DNA of 64,000 nucleotides from an uncultured Caulobacterales bacterium (GCA_903837135.1 CAILTK010000038.1:1-64000), one strand, 5' to 3'. Shown: positions 25,863 through 35,528, numbered from the stretch's first letter. The notes: generated by a model from the letters alone, not told the origin. Numbers and translations are program-made.

Positions 25863-28167
25863 GGCGCGGCGCGATCGGGTCTCGCGCCGCTTTCGTCCGG
25901 GCCGCTTCTATCTTGAATGGATGCTGGTCGGCCTTCTGGCGTCGGCGCTGGCGGTCGGCTTCGCCCGCACGCCGCTCGGCGATCCGGTCGATCGCGCGGT
26001 CTACGACGCGCTGGTTCGGCTCAGTCCGCGACGGCCTTCGGATCGTATCCTGATCGTCGCCATCGACGACGCCAGCCTTGGCGAGCGCGGGGCCTGGCCG
26101 TGGGCGCGCAGTCTGCACGCGGCCCTTCTGGACCGATTGACCGACGCCGGCGCCGCGGCCGTCGGCTTCGACGTGCTGTTCCTCGAACCCGATCCCAAGG
26201 CCGGCGACCCGGCTCTCGCCGCGGCTCTGCGCCGATCCGGACGGACGGTGCTTCCGGTGTTGCAGCTTTCGCCGGGCGAGAATGGACGGGCGGTGAGAAC
26301 CGTCCTGCCGATCGCCCCGCTCGCGTCCGCGGCGGCGGCGCTGGGCCAGGTGAACATCGCCCCGGACTCGGATGGCGTGGTGCGCCGGGTCTCGGCGCGC
26401 GTGGCGCATGCGGGCGTCTGCTGGTTCCAGCTGTCTCGGGCCGCCCTGAGGATCGCCGATGGAGCGAGGGCGGATCCCGCCTGCGACGAACTCGCGGCGG
26501 CCTCGCGCGATACGACCGGTCTGATCGGTTCGCCGGCCGATCTCGTCCCCTTCGCCGGGCCGCCCGGCCGCTTTCGCACCGTCTCCGCGACGGCGGTGCT
26601 GCGAGGCGAGGTTCCGGCGCCGTTTGTGCGGGGCAAGCTTGTCCTCGTCGGCGTGACCGCGGCCGGGCTCGGCGACCGCTATCCTACCGCCTCCTCCTCG
26701 CGGAACGGCGGCCTGACCGGTGTGGAGTTGCAGGCGAACCTGCTCGACGCGGCGATCACCGGCGAACGGCTCGCCCTGGCTTCGCCGATGCTCGTCGAAA
26801 CCCTCGCCGTCGCCGCCGTCTGGCTGCTGCTGGTGATGCTGACGCGCCTTCGGCCGCGGGCCGGCTTCGGCGCGTTGATCGGATTGGCCGCGGTCGCCTC
26901 GGTCGCCTCGATCGCCGCGTTCCTCTTCGGCTGGTGGATGTCGCCGCTGCCGGCCATCGCCGGACTGATCGTCGCCTATCCCCTGTGGAGCTGGCGGCGG
27001 CTGGCGTTGACTTCCGACGCACTCGGCCGGGAAATCGCCCGTTTCGAGTGGGGCTCTCCGCCCCCCGGCGCGGGCGACGATCCCATCGAGCGACAGCTGG
27101 GGGCCCTGTCCTTCGCCGCCGAACGCCTGCGCGGCCTGCACAGAATGCTCGCCGAGACCCTGCAGAGTCTTCCCGACGCGACGGTGGCGGTGGACTCGCG
27201 CGGGGTCATCCGCCTCGCCAACGGCCGGGCCGTGGCGCGGGCCGCCGGCCTCGCCCCGATCGGGGCGGGACTCGACACCTGGCTCGTGGCGATTCTCGGT
27301 CCGCGGGCGGGACGCGACGTCATGGCCGCGCTCGCCGGCGGGGCGGCCCCGGTGGAGGCTGCGGCGGCGGACGGCGCCGATTTCGAGGTGGGATCGGCGG
27401 CCCTCCCGGGGCTCGCCCCGGATGGGGACTGGCGCATCGTGCGGCTCGCCGACGTCACGCCGATCCGGCGCGCCGTGCGCCAGCGCGAGGACGCGCTGCA
27501 GCTGCTGACCCACGACATCCGTGCGCCGTTCGCCTCGATCTCGGCCCTGGCGGCGCGGCCCGATCCGGATCCTTCGCTGCTGGCGAGGATCGACACCTAC
27601 GCCCGGCGTGGACGGGCGCTGGCCGACAGCTATGTGCAATGGTCGCGGGCAGAAAACGCCGAGGTCGGCGACGATCCCTTCGATCTGCGCGACGCCCTGA
27701 TCGACGCCGCCGACGAGCTGTGGTCCGTCGCCCGACAGGCCGGGGTAGACCTGACCAGCGACTATCCGGACGAAGAGGTTCTGTTGCGCGGCGACCGCAG
27801 CCTGATGACGCGCGCGATCATCAACCTGATCGACAACGCCGTGCGCTTCAGCGCGCCCGGCCAGACCGTGCAGGCGCTCTGCTTCATCGAGGACGATCTC
27901 GCCGTCTGCGAGGTCCGCGATCGCGGCCCCGGCGTCGATCCGGACATCGAGGACAAGCTGTTCCAGCGCTTTACCCGCTCGAACAGAGAGGGCCAGACGA
28001 CCGGCGCCGGTCTTGGCCTGGCCATCGCCGCCCTCGCGGTCCAGCGCAGCGGCGGCGCGGCGGCGTACATGTCCCGCTCGGGCGGCGGCTCGATCTTTCG
28101 GCTGTCCGCACCCCCGCTGCGCGAAGACTCCGACGGCGGATCACAGCGCTCGGCGCGGCATATGTAA
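25852..28167 (+). CDS. CHASE2-domain sensor histidine kinase
   Basis: A 771-residue membrane kinase. One N-terminal helix (about residues 22-40) precedes an extracytoplasmic CHASE2 domain (RILIVAIDDASLGERGAWPWARSLHAALLDRL; AAVGFDVLFLEPDP; GKLVLVGVTAAGLGD), followed by three helices (about 310-385). A PAS-like segment (LPDATVAVDSRGVIRLANGRA) leads to the dimerisation domain with the phospho-acceptor His554 in LLTHDIRAP, N-box NLIDNAVRFS, DRGPGVD and GAGLGLAIA. It overlaps the FecR gene by 11 bases and phosphorylates, presumably, the regulator at the head of the operon. The signal is unknown; position suggests cell-wall state. Confidence 0.92.
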   Translation: MSPEARRDRVSRRFRPGRFYLEWMLVGLLASALAVGFARTPLGDPVDRAVYDALVRLSPRRPSDRILIVAIDDASLGERGAWPWARSLHAALLDRLTDAGAAAVGFDVLFLEPDPKAGDPALAAALRRSGRTVLPVLQLSPGENGRAVRTVLPIAPLASAAAALGQVNIAPDSDGVVRRVSARVAHAGVCWFQLSRAALRIADGARADPACDELAAASRDTTGLIGSPADLVPFAGPPGRFRTVSATAVLRGEVPAPFVRGKLVLVGVTAAGLGDRYPTASSSRNGGLTGVELQANLLDAAITGERLALASPMLVETLAVAAVWLLLVMLTRLRPRAGFGALIGLAAVASVASIAAFLFGWWMSPLPAIAGLIVAYPLWSWRRLALTSDALGREIARFEWGSPPPGAGDDPIERQLGALSFAAERLRGLHRMLAETLQSLPDATVAVDSRGVIRLANGRAVARAAGLAPIGAGLDTWLVAILGPRAGRDVMAALAGGAAPVEAAAADGADFEVGSAALPGLAPDGDWRIVRLADVTPIRRAVRQREDALQLLTHDIRAPFASISALAARPDPDPSLLARIDTYARRGRALADSYVQWSRAENAEVGDDPFDLRDALIDAADELWSVARQAGVDLTSDYPDEEVLLRGDRSLMTRAIINLIDNAVRFSAPGQTVQALCFIEDDLAVCEVRDRGPGVDPDIEDKLFQRFTRSNREGQTTGAGLGLAIAALAVQRSGGAAAYMSRSGGGSIFRLSAPPLREDSDGGSQRSARHM

Positions 28168-28320
28168 ACATCTGTCAATTTGACCGCTGGACCCTTGCAT
28201 GATCGACAGTGCGCACGCTTCATCCCCGCGAGACGGAACAGGCGTGAGGCGTATGGCGCAGCGGGGGCGACAGGGGTCGCCTGCGTCCTTTCTAGCCCTA
28301 AATCCAGATGTGAGGCGCAG

Positions 28321-28680
28321 ATGGCCGACCTTTACGATCTTGGCCGCCACCGCGGCGGGAGAAGAACCGTCTCGGCGCCGGTCGTCGTGCAGGCGCTGCA
28401 GGCGCTTGGCGGGGCGGCCCACCGCGACTTGATCGTCGACCTTTTGCTTGGATCTCTCTTCAGCCCGCCCGCCCGGGCGATCCTGGTGCAGGAGGTCGAT
28501 GGCGTGCTCCGCGAAAACGCCGGAGAATCGGCGCTGTTCACACAGGTGTTCGGCGCGGACTCCTATCGATGGCGGCTGACGACGCCGCCCGCGTCGACGA
28601 AACCTTCCGGTGTGCAGCGAAGTTTATTGAAGCACCGGCTTCGACGGCTCAATTCCGGCGCTGTGGCGGAACGGCTTTAG
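28321..28680 (+). CDS. Hypothetical protein, 119 residues
   Basis: I do not recognise this protein. The ATG at 28321 is preferred because GAGG lies 6 bases upstream and the codon use is typical from there on. The centre (VVVQALQALGGAAHRDLIVDLLLGSLF) is helical, compatible with a small winged-helix-like domain, and the C-terminus is basic (SLLKHRLRRL). No signal peptide or membrane helix is seen, so it should be cytoplasmic. It follows the CHASE2 kinase by 153 bases and might share its regulation. Confidence 0.55.
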   Translation: MADLYDLGRHRGGRRTVSAPVVVQALQALGGAAHRDLIVDLLLGSLFSPPARAILVQEVDGVLRENAGESALFTQVFGADSYRWRLTTPPASTKPSGVQRSLLKHRLRRLNSGAVAERL

Positions 28681-28705
28681 TCCTTTGGTGAGTGCAAGCG
28701 TGACC

Positions 28706-28888
28706 ATGACCGAAACACAAGTGCGTCAGTACCTTGGGGAGATCCTTCCCGCGCTCGCCGACATGGCGGACAAGACCGACGCCGCCGATCTGGGCGAAGC
28801 CGCCTTCGCCCTGCGCATGATGGCGCACAAGGTGCGTCACCCGCCGGCCGAGGCCCCGGCCGCGCGGGAGTTCCGCCTGGTCAGCTGA
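28706..28888 (+). CDS. Small hypothetical protein, 60 residues
   Basis: The 60-residue frame starts at ATG 28706 (MTETQVRQYLGEILPALADMADK) and is predicted to be almost entirely helical and acidic in the first half. I do not recognise the family. Its 3' end overlaps the 3' end of the converging outer membrane factor gene by 8 bases. It sits 25 bases after the 119-residue hypothetical gene, suggesting a pair. Codon use is normal, which favours a real gene. Confidence 0.5.
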   Translation: MTETQVRQYLGEILPALADMADKTDAADLGEAAFALRMMAHKVRHPPAEAPAAREFRLVS

Positions 28889-30275
28889 GGCCCCCGCCAA
28901 GCGCCTTGTAGATCGCCACCACATCGGTATTGGCCGAAGTCTGAGCCTGCGTGAGAGCGTCTTCGGCCTGCAGGCGGGTCCGGTCCGCGTCGAGCACGCG
29001 CAGGAAGTCGATATCGCCTTCCCTGAACCGGTCGCGCGCGAGGTCGGACGCGCGTCGCGCGGCCGCCACCTGCTCGGCCAGACTCGTCACTTCGGACTGG
29101 CGCTGCCGGTAGGCGGTGACGGCGTCCTGCAGATCCTCGATCGCCTTGAGCGCGGTCTCCTGATAGAGCGCCAGGCTCTCGTCGCCGCGGGAGCGCTGGG
29201 CGCGAAGCCGTGCGTGGGCGCCGCCGAGGTCGAAGGCGGGCCAGGTCACGCTGGGGCTGATCGCCCAGGCGTTGGCGCTGCTCTTGAACAGGGTCGAGAC
29301 GTCGCCCGACAGCAGGCCGATGAAGCCGCTGACATTGACCCGCGGAAACAGGTCCGCGGTCGCGACGCCGGTGCGGGCGGTTTGCGCGGCCAGCCGCCGC
29401 TCGGCGGCCCTCACGTCGGGCCGGTTTCGCAACAGGTCGCTGACGTCGCCGATGGCGAGCTGGGTGGCGCGCGCCGGCTGCGCCGTGGGCGCGGCCGCGA
29501 GTTCCGCGTCCAGCGCGCCAGGCCGCTGCGCGAGCAGAACCGCCAGGCGTTGGGCCGCATGCTTTTCGGCGGTGATAAGAGGCGGGATCGAAGCCTCGGT
29601 CGCGGACAGGCGCGCCTGGGCGCTTTCGACGTCCACCGGGTCCTCGTAGCCGATGCTGCGCCGGACCCGCGTCAGGCGCAGGGTGTCGCGCTGGGTCTGG
29701 GCGTTGGCCTCGGCCACCTGGCGACGGGCCTGCGCGCCGCGGAGCTCGAGGTAGTTTCGCGCCACCTCGGCGACGACGCTGACCCGCACGTCGGCCAGGT
29801 CCTCGCGGGCGGCGTCGCGGTCGGCCTTGGCCGCCTCCACGCCGTGGCGAACCCGGCCGAACAGGTCGATCTCCCAGGTCGCGTCGAAGCCGATGTCGGC
29901 CTGCTCGACGGTGACGGGGGTGGCCGTGAAGCCCGGCTGCTGCTCGCGGGCGCGGCTGTATCCGGCGTCGGAGGTAACGCGCGGCAGCTGGTCGAGCTTG
30001 CGGTCGTCGAACAGGGCGCGGGCCTGGTCGACGCGCGCCACCGCCTGGCGGACGTCGAGGTTGGCGACCTGAGCGCGCTCGATCAGGGCGTCGAGTTCGG
30101 GGTCGCCGAACGAACGCCACCAGGTGGGCTCGGCCGGGTCCGTGGAGACGATGGCCGGGTCGGCGTCGGCGATGGCGACGGGGGCCTGGACCGGCGCGCG
30201 ATAGGTCGGGCCGACGGTGCAGGCGGCGAGGGTCGCCATCGAGGCGGCGATCAGAAGGGAGCGGATGAGGGTCAT
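28881..30275 (-). CDS. RND outer-membrane efflux lipoprotein (OprN/NodT family)
   Basis: Outer membrane factor of 464 residues. The ATG at 30275 starts MTLIRSLLIAASMATLAAC, a signal peptide with lipobox and Cys19; TVGPTYRAP follows. Both efflux repeats are visible (PTWWRSFGDPELDALIERA; LLRNRPDVRAAERRLAAQTARTGVATADLFPRV), and TWEIDLFGRVRHGVEAAKAD is a typical trunk segment. It is the last gene of the RND operon, 11 bases after the pump gene. Likely function is the outer-membrane duct of the pump. Confidence 0.93.
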   Translation of the reverse strand: MTLIRSLLIAASMATLAACTVGPTYRAPVQAPVAIADADPAIVSTDPAEPTWWRSFGDPELDALIERAQVANLDVRQAVARVDQARALFDDRKLDQLPRVTSDAGYSRAREQQPGFTATPVTVEQADIGFDATWEIDLFGRVRHGVEAAKADRDAAREDLADVRVSVVAEVARNYLELRGAQARRQVAEANAQTQRDTLRLTRVRRSIGYEDPVDVESAQARLSATEASIPPLITAEKHAAQRLAVLLAQRPGALDAELAAAPTAQPARATQLAIGDVSDLLRNRPDVRAAERRLAAQTARTGVATADLFPRVNVSGFIGLLSGDVSTLFKSSANAWAISPSVTWPAFDLGGAHARLRAQRSRGDESLALYQETALKAIEDLQDAVTAYRQRQSEVTSLAEQVAAARRASDLARDRFREGDIDFLRVLDADRTRLQAEDALTQAQTSANTDVVAIYKALGGGLS

Positions 30276-30286
30276 GGCGCGGCTCC

Positions 30287-33200
30287 TTATTCCGCGGCGT
30301 GCAGCGACAGGGCGGCGGCGGGAATGGCCTCTTGCGGGCCGCTTTCGGGGCCAAGCTCGGGGGCGTGTCCGGTCGCCTTGATCCTGCCGCCGGTCAGCCG
30401 GCGGATGGTCCAGTAGAAGACGGGGGTGAGGGCGAGGCCGAACAGGGTCACGCCGAGCATGCCGGCGAACACCGCCACGCCCATGGCGCGGCGCATCTCC
30501 GATCCGGCCCCGGTGGAGATCGCCAGCGGGAAGACGCCCATGACGAAGGCCAGCGAGGTCATCAGGATCGGCCGCAGACGCAACCGGCACGCCTCGAGCA
30601 CGGCGTGCAGCAGGTCGTCGCCGGCCGCCTCCCGTTCGCGGGCGAACTCAACGATCAGGATGGCGTTCTTGCACGCCAGCCCCACCAGCACGATCAGCCC
30701 GATCTGGGTGAAGATGTTGTTGTCGCCATGGGTCAGCCAGACGCCGGTGAGGGCGCAGAGCAGGCACATGGGCACGATCAGGATGACGACGAGCGGCAGG
30801 CTCCAGCTCTCGTACTGCGCCACCAGCACCAGGAAGGCGAGCAGCACGCAGATCGGGAAGACGTAGACCGCCGTGTTGCCGGCCAGGATCTGCTGGTAGG
30901 TCAGTTCGGTCCATTCATAGCCCATGCCCTGCGGCAGGGCCTTGGCGGCGATCTCCTCCAGCGCCTTCTGCGCCTGGCCGGAGCTGTAGCCCGGGGCCGG
31001 GCCGCCGTTGATCTCGGCGGTGAGGTAGCCGTTGTAGTGGGCCGTGCGCTCGGGTCCGGTGGTCTCGTGGGTGGTGACGAAGGCGCCCAGCGGGATCATC
31101 TGGCCGGCGGCGTTGCGGGTCTGCAGGTGGCCGATGTCCTCCGGCTGCAGGCGGAAGCGCTGGTCGCCCTGGACGTTGACCTGATAGGTGCGGCCGAAGC
31201 GGTTGAAGTCGTTCACATAAAGCGAACCGAGGTAGACCTGCATGGTCTCGAACAGGTCGGTCAGCGACACGCCCTCGGCGCGGGCCTTCTCACGATCGAT
31301 GTCGGCCGTGATCTTCGGCGTGCCGATCTGATAGGACGAGAACACCCCGGCCAGCCGCGGATCCTTGGCGGCGGCGACCTCGATCTCCTGCACCGCCTTG
31401 TTCAGCGCCACCGGGCCGAGGCCTGAGCGGTCCTCGAGCTGCATGCGGAAGCCGCCGATGGTGCCGAGGCCGAATACGGGCGGCGGCGGGAACACCTGCA
31501 CGCTGGCTTCGGGGATGGCGGCGAACTGCTGGTTGAGACTGGCGGCGATGGCGGCGGCCGACTGGCCCGGCCCCTTCCGTTTGGCGAAATCGTCGAGCGG
31601 GAGGAAGACGGCGGCGGCGTTGGTCGAGTTGACCTGGCCGTTGATCGACAGGCCGGGGAAGGCGACCGCGCCGCCGACGCCCGGCGTGTGCAGGGCGATG
31701 TCGCTGACCTTGCGCGTCACCGCGTCGGTGCGATCGAGGGAGGCCGCGTCGGGCAGCTGGATGTTGGCCACGAGATAGAGCTTGTCCTGCGCCGGTACGA
31801 AGCCGCCGGGGGTCTTGGCGAAGGCGAACACGGTCAGGCCGATCAGGACGGCGTAGACCACCAGCGCCGCCGGCGACTTCTTCAGCATGCTCCCGACGCC
31901 GCCGACATAGGCCTTGCTGCCGCGGGCGAACAGCCGGTTGAATGGTCCGAACAGCCAGCCGAAGCCGCGGTCGATCAGCCGCTGCAGTCGGTCCTTCGGC
32001 GCGTCATGCGACCGCAGCAGAACCGCGGCCAGCGCCGGCGACAGGGTCAGGGAGTTGAAGGCCGAGATCACCGTCGAAATGGCGATCGTCAGGGCGAACT
32101 GGCGATAGAACTGGCCGGTGAGCCCGGTGATGAAGGCGGTGGGGATGAACACCGCGCAGAGGACGAGCGCGGTGGAGACGATCGGGCCTGTGACCTCGCC
32201 CATGGCGATCCGCGCCGCCTCGGCCGGCGGGTGACCGTTGGCGATGTTCCGTTCGACGTTCTCGACCACCACGATGGCGTCGTCGACGACGATGCCGATG
32301 GCCAGCACCAGGCCGAACAGGGTCAGGGCGTTGAGGCCGAAGCCGAGCATGAGCAGGACCGCGAAGGTCCCGATCAGGCTGACCGGCACGGCGATCAGGG
32401 GAATGATCGAGGCGCGCCAGCTTTGCAGGAACAGGACCACCACCACGACGACCAGGAGGATGGCCTCGAACAGGGTGTGCACGACGGCCGAGATGCTCTC
32501 GTTCACGAAGCCGGTGGTGTCGTAGACGATGTGGTACTTGATCCCCTGCGGAAAGTCCTTGGCCAGACCGTCCATCACCTGATGCACATGGGCGGCCATC
32601 TGCAGGGCATTGGTGCCCGGGCGCTGGAAGATCGGCAGAGCCACGGCCGGCTCCTTGTTCAGGAGCGAGCGCAGGGCGTAGCTGTCCGAGCCGAGCTCGA
32701 TCCGCGCCACGTCGCGCAGATGGGTAATGCGGCCGTCCTGGTCGGCGCGGACGATGATGTCGCCGAACTCCTGCTCGGTGGCGAGCCGGCCCTGGGCGTT
32801 GACCGAGACCTGGAAGGCCGGGCCGCCCGGAGCGGGCGGAGCGCCGACCTGGCCGGCGGCCACCTGGACGTTCTGCTCGTGCAGGGCCTTCACCACGTCT
32901 CCGGCGGTCAGGCTGGTGGCGGCCAGCTTTTCCGGGTCGAGCCAAACGCGCATGGAGTAGGGGCCCTGGCCGAACATCTGCACGTCGCCGACGCCGTAGG
33001 AGCGCAGCAGCGAGTCGCGGACGTGAAGCTGGGCGTAGCTGGCCAGGTAGCCCATGTCGTAGCGCCCGTCGGAGGTCAGGTGCACCACCTCGACCAGGTT
33101 GGGCGAGGCCTTGGTGGTGGTGACGCCGACGCGCTGGACTTCGGAGGGGAGGCGCGACAGCACCTGCGCCACCCGGTTCTGCACCAGGGTCTGGTCCTTG

Positions 33201-33508
33201 TCGGGATCCGAGCCGAGGGCGAAGGTGATGGTCAGGGTCATCACGCCGTCTGCGGTCGATTGCGAGGACTGGTAGAGCATCCCTTCCACCCCGTTGATCG
33301 CCTGCTCGATCGGGGCGGCGACGGTTTCGGCGATGACGGCCGTGTCGGCGCCGGCGTAGGTGGTCTTCACCACCACGGTGGGCGGCACGACCTCCGGGTA
33401 TTCGCTGACCGGCAGGAGCGGCAGGGAGACCAGGCCGGCGATCAGGATGAGCAGCGACAGCACCGCCGCGAAGCGCGGCCGGCCGACGAAGAAGCGGGAG
33501 ATGTTCAT
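30287..33508 (-). CDS. HAE1-type RND efflux pump inner-membrane subunit (MexF-like)
   Basis: Proton-driven drug exporter of 1073 residues, the usual size for AcrB/MexF proteins. N-terminal MNISRFFVGRPRFAAVLSLLILIAG is TM1. The porter domain has VVKTTYAGADTAVIAETVAAPIEQAINGVEGM, and TM4 carries the proton-relay aspartates in GIVVDDAIVVVENVERN. TM10-12 are clear (VLIVLVGLACKNAILIVEFAR; PILMTSLAFVMGVFPLAISTGAGSEMRRAMG, seen in parts). It follows the membrane fusion gene by 81 bases. Like MexF it has the serine/alanine-rich periplasmic loop; substrate range is not deducible. Confidence 0.95.
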   Translation of the reverse strand: MNISRFFVGRPRFAAVLSLLILIAGLVSLPLLPVSEYPEVVPPTVVVKTTYAGADTAVIAETVAAPIEQAINGVEGMLYQSSQSTADGVMTLTITFALGSDPDKDQTLVQNRVAQVLSRLPSEVQRVGVTTTKASPNLVEVVHLTSDGRYDMGYLASYAQLHVRDSLLRSYGVGDVQMFGQGPYSMRVWLDPEKLAATSLTAGDVVKALHEQNVQVAAGQVGAPPAPGGPAFQVSVNAQGRLATEQEFGDIIVRADQDGRITHLRDVARIELGSDSYALRSLLNKEPAVALPIFQRPGTNALQMAAHVHQVMDGLAKDFPQGIKYHIVYDTTGFVNESISAVVHTLFEAILLVVVVVVLFLQSWRASIIPLIAVPVSLIGTFAVLLMLGFGLNALTLFGLVLAIGIVVDDAIVVVENVERNIANGHPPAEAARIAMGEVTGPIVSTALVLCAVFIPTAFITGLTGQFYRQFALTIAISTVISAFNSLTLSPALAAVLLRSHDAPKDRLQRLIDRGFGWLFGPFNRLFARGSKAYVGGVGSMLKKSPAALVVYAVLIGLTVFAFAKTPGGFVPAQDKLYLVANIQLPDAASLDRTDAVTRKVSDIALHTPGVGGAVAFPGLSINGQVNSTNAAAVFLPLDDFAKRKGPGQSAAAIAASLNQQFAAIPEASVQVFPPPPVFGLGTIGGFRMQLEDRSGLGPVALNKAVQEIEVAAAKDPRLAGVFSSYQIGTPKITADIDREKARAEGVSLTDLFETMQVYLGSLYVNDFNRFGRTYQVNVQGDQRFRLQPEDIGHLQTRNAAGQMIPLGAFVTTHETTGPERTAHYNGYLTAEINGGPAPGYSSGQAQKALEEIAAKALPQGMGYEWTELTYQQILAGNTAVYVFPICVLLAFLVLVAQYESWSLPLVVILIVPMCLLCALTGVWLTHGDNNIFTQIGLIVLVGLACKNAILIVEFAREREAAGDDLLHAVLEACRLRLRPILMTSLAFVMGVFPLAISTGAGSEMRRAMGVAVFAGMLGVTLFGLALTPVFYWTIRRLTGGRIKATGHAPELGPESGPQEAIPAAALSLHAAE

Positions 33509-33589
33509 GACGGGCGTCCGGTGGAGAGCGGGCGCACCTCTGGCGAGGCGCGAGTCGCGGTGCGTTTCAGGATCTGAAGCGGGTAGGGA

Positions 33590-34762
33590 TCAGGCGGCGG
33601 GCCTGAGGTCGGCGGTGTTGGCCGCCACGGTCGGAGTCGCGACGCGGGTCGGCTTGACCGCGTCGCCGGGCCTGACCTTGGTGAGGCCGGCGGTGACCAC
33701 CAGCTCGCCGGGCTTGAGGCCCGCCCGGATCACCCGCAGCTGGCCGAGCTCGGGCCCGAGCGTCACGGCGCGGTACTGCACGTGGTTCTGCCCATCCAGC
33801 ACCAGCACATAATGCTTCCCGAGATCCGCGCCGAGCGCCTGCTCGGGGACCACGGTGGCGGCGTCGGTGTTGGCCGAGACCAGGCGGATGCGGGCGAACA
33901 GGCCGGGGGTCAGCTTGCCGTCGGCGTTGTCGAACAGGGCGCGTCCGCCGATGGTCCCCGAGTGGGGATCGATGGTGTTGTCGAGGAACTGCAGCCGGCC
34001 TTGGCGGGGAAACCCGGCTTCGGTCATCAGGCCCATGTACACGGGCCCGCCCTGGCCGCGCTGGGCGGCGGCGTACTTCAGGAAGGTCTGTTCGTCGGCG
34101 TTGAAGCTGGCGTAGATCGGCCCGTCGGACACCACCGTGGTCAGAAGGCTCGCGGTGGTCACGAGATTGCCGCGGGTGATCAGGGCCTTGGAGACGCGGC
34201 CGTCGATCGGCGACACGACGCGGGTGAAGGACAGGTTCAGCCGCGCCGCCTCGAGCGCCGCCTGGGCTGCGGCCACGTCGGCGATCGCCGATTTGGATTG
34301 GGCGTCGAGCCGGTCGAATTCGCCCTGGGCGATGGCCTGTTCGGCGATCAGCCGTTTGGCGCGATCGGCGTCGGCCTGGGCCAGGGCGGCCTTGGCGCGG
34401 GCGCCTTGCAGGCCGGCGGCCAGACGATCGACTTCGGCCTGGAACGGACGTGGGTCGATCTGGAACAGGATTTCGCCCCGGCGCACATGCGCGCCTTCCG
34501 GCAGGCGGACGGCGTCGATGTAGCCGCCCACGCGCGGCCTGACCTCGACGGACTGGATCGCCTCGAGCCGGCCGGTGAAGTCGTCCCACTGGCGCAGGGG
34601 CTGGGAGACGACCGGCGCCACTTCCACACCGGGCGTCGGCGGAGCAGCGGGCGAGCTGGCGGCGGCGTTGCAGCCGGCCACGAGCAGGGCGGCGGCGAGC
34701 GAGGCCCAGTGGGCGAAGGTCGGGCGAGCAAGGGTAAGGCGATCGAGGGCGAGGGTGAGCAT
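33590..34762 (-). CDS. RND membrane fusion lipoprotein (MexE-like)
   Basis: Periplasmic adaptor, 390 residues. The lipobox LLVAGC near residue 31 follows an atypically long N-region, then VEVAPVVSQPLRQWDDFTGRL and the MFP signature VEVRPRVGGYIDAVRLPEGAHVRRGEILFQIDPRPF. The coiled-coil hairpin has RAKRLIAEQAIAQGEFDRL, followed by the lipoyl return (FTRVVSPIDGRVS) and beta-barrel (GQGGPVYMGLM). It heads the pump operon; the promoter and operators lie at 34763-34916 between it and the TetR gene. Confidence 0.94.
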   Translation of the reverse strand: MLTLALDRLTLARPTFAHWASLAAALLVAGCNAAASSPAAPPTPGVEVAPVVSQPLRQWDDFTGRLEAIQSVEVRPRVGGYIDAVRLPEGAHVRRGEILFQIDPRPFQAEVDRLAAGLQGARAKAALAQADADRAKRLIAEQAIAQGEFDRLDAQSKSAIADVAAAQAALEAARLNLSFTRVVSPIDGRVSKALITRGNLVTTASLLTTVVSDGPIYASFNADEQTFLKYAAAQRGQGGPVYMGLMTEAGFPRQGRLQFLDNTIDPHSGTIGGRALFDNADGKLTPGLFARIRLVSANTDAATVVPEQALGADLGKHYVLVLDGQNHVQYRAVTLGPELGQLRVIRAGLKPGELVVTAGLTKVRPGDAVKPTRVATPTVAANTADLRPAA

Positions 34763-34807
34763 GTCCGGGACTCCTGGGCCGGACCGCCTGGGGGAGGAGC
34801 GCTTCCG

Positions 34808-34870
34808 TACCGAGCGGTATAAATATCGCTCAAGCCGTCTTCCGCAAGGGATATATATACCGATCGGTAT
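34808..34870. promoter_or_regulatory. Paired TACCG-N2-CGGTA operators of the RND pump
   Basis: Two inverted repeats share the pattern TACCG-N2-CGGTA: 34808-34819 (centre AG) and the perfect 14-bp palindrome ATACCGATCGGTAT at 34857-34870. They flank an A/T-rich stretch in the pump promoter region. A related half-site, CATACCGG, is at about 35526-35533 at the start of the TetR gene, consistent with autoregulation. Confidence 0.7.
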
Positions 34871-34916
34871 GAATTTTTCTAGACGGTCTGCAGCAATTCT
34901 GGAGGAGGGCGACCGT

Positions 34917-35528
34917 CTAGCGCGTCGGCCAGCACTGCAGCGCGGTCTCGACCAGGGTGCGCAACTCCTCGGCGGTGGCGCCGTTGCTGGCCTGCACGGA
35001 GAGGCCCTGGCTGACCGCGTACAAAAGCCGGGCCAGTCCCTCGGGACTGGCGCTCGGGGGCAGTTCGCCCTCGGCCTTGGCGCGCTGGAACCTCGCTATC
35101 AGGGCGTCGTTGGCGGCGGCGCCGCGCGCCATCACCTCGGCGCGGATGGACTGGGCTTCGTCGCCGCACTGCATGGCGCTGATCACGCCCAGGCATCCAC
35201 GCGGATCGCAGACCGAGGTCTGCCGCTCCAGAGCGCCCATCAGGAGGTGCTCGGCCACCGCCCGCGCAGTAGGCTGGGCCAGGGCCTCGCCGATATAGGC
35301 CATCTTCTCGCGTTCATAGAGGTCGAGCGCCTGGCGGAACAGCGCCTCCTTGTTGCCGAAGCATGCGTAAAGGCTGGGTCGGCTGATGCCCATCGCCTCG
35401 GTCAGGTCGGTCAGCGACGCGCCCTCATAGCCCTTGCGCCAGAACACGCCGAGGGCGGCGGCGAGCGCGTTCTCCACGCAGAATTCGCGCGGTCGGCCAC
35501 GGGCGGCAGGGACGACGGACATATTCAT
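34917..35528 (-). CDS. TetR/AcrR-family repressor of the RND pump
   Basis: About 203 residues. RGRPREFCVENALAAALGVFWRKGYEGASLTDLTEAMGISRPSLYACFGNKEALF is the DNA-binding domain (given here only as the continuous N-terminal region at residues 10-60), followed by a TetR_C-type ligand domain with CDPRGCLGV, a Cys pair seen in AefR/AcrR-like regulators. ATG 35528 is taken; TTG 35537 and ATG 35522 are alternatives and none has a clear ribosome site. It is upstream of the pump genes on the same strand and has TACCG-type operators next to it. Confidence 0.9.
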   Translation of the reverse strand: MNMSVVPAARGRPREFCVENALAAALGVFWRKGYEGASLTDLTEAMGISRPSLYACFGNKEALFRQALDLYEREKMAYIGEALAQPTARAVAEHLLMGALERQTSVCDPRGCLGVISAMQCGDEAQSIRAEVMARGAAANDALIARFQRAKAEGELPPSASPEGLARLLYAVSQGLSVQASNGATAEELRTLVETALQCWPTR

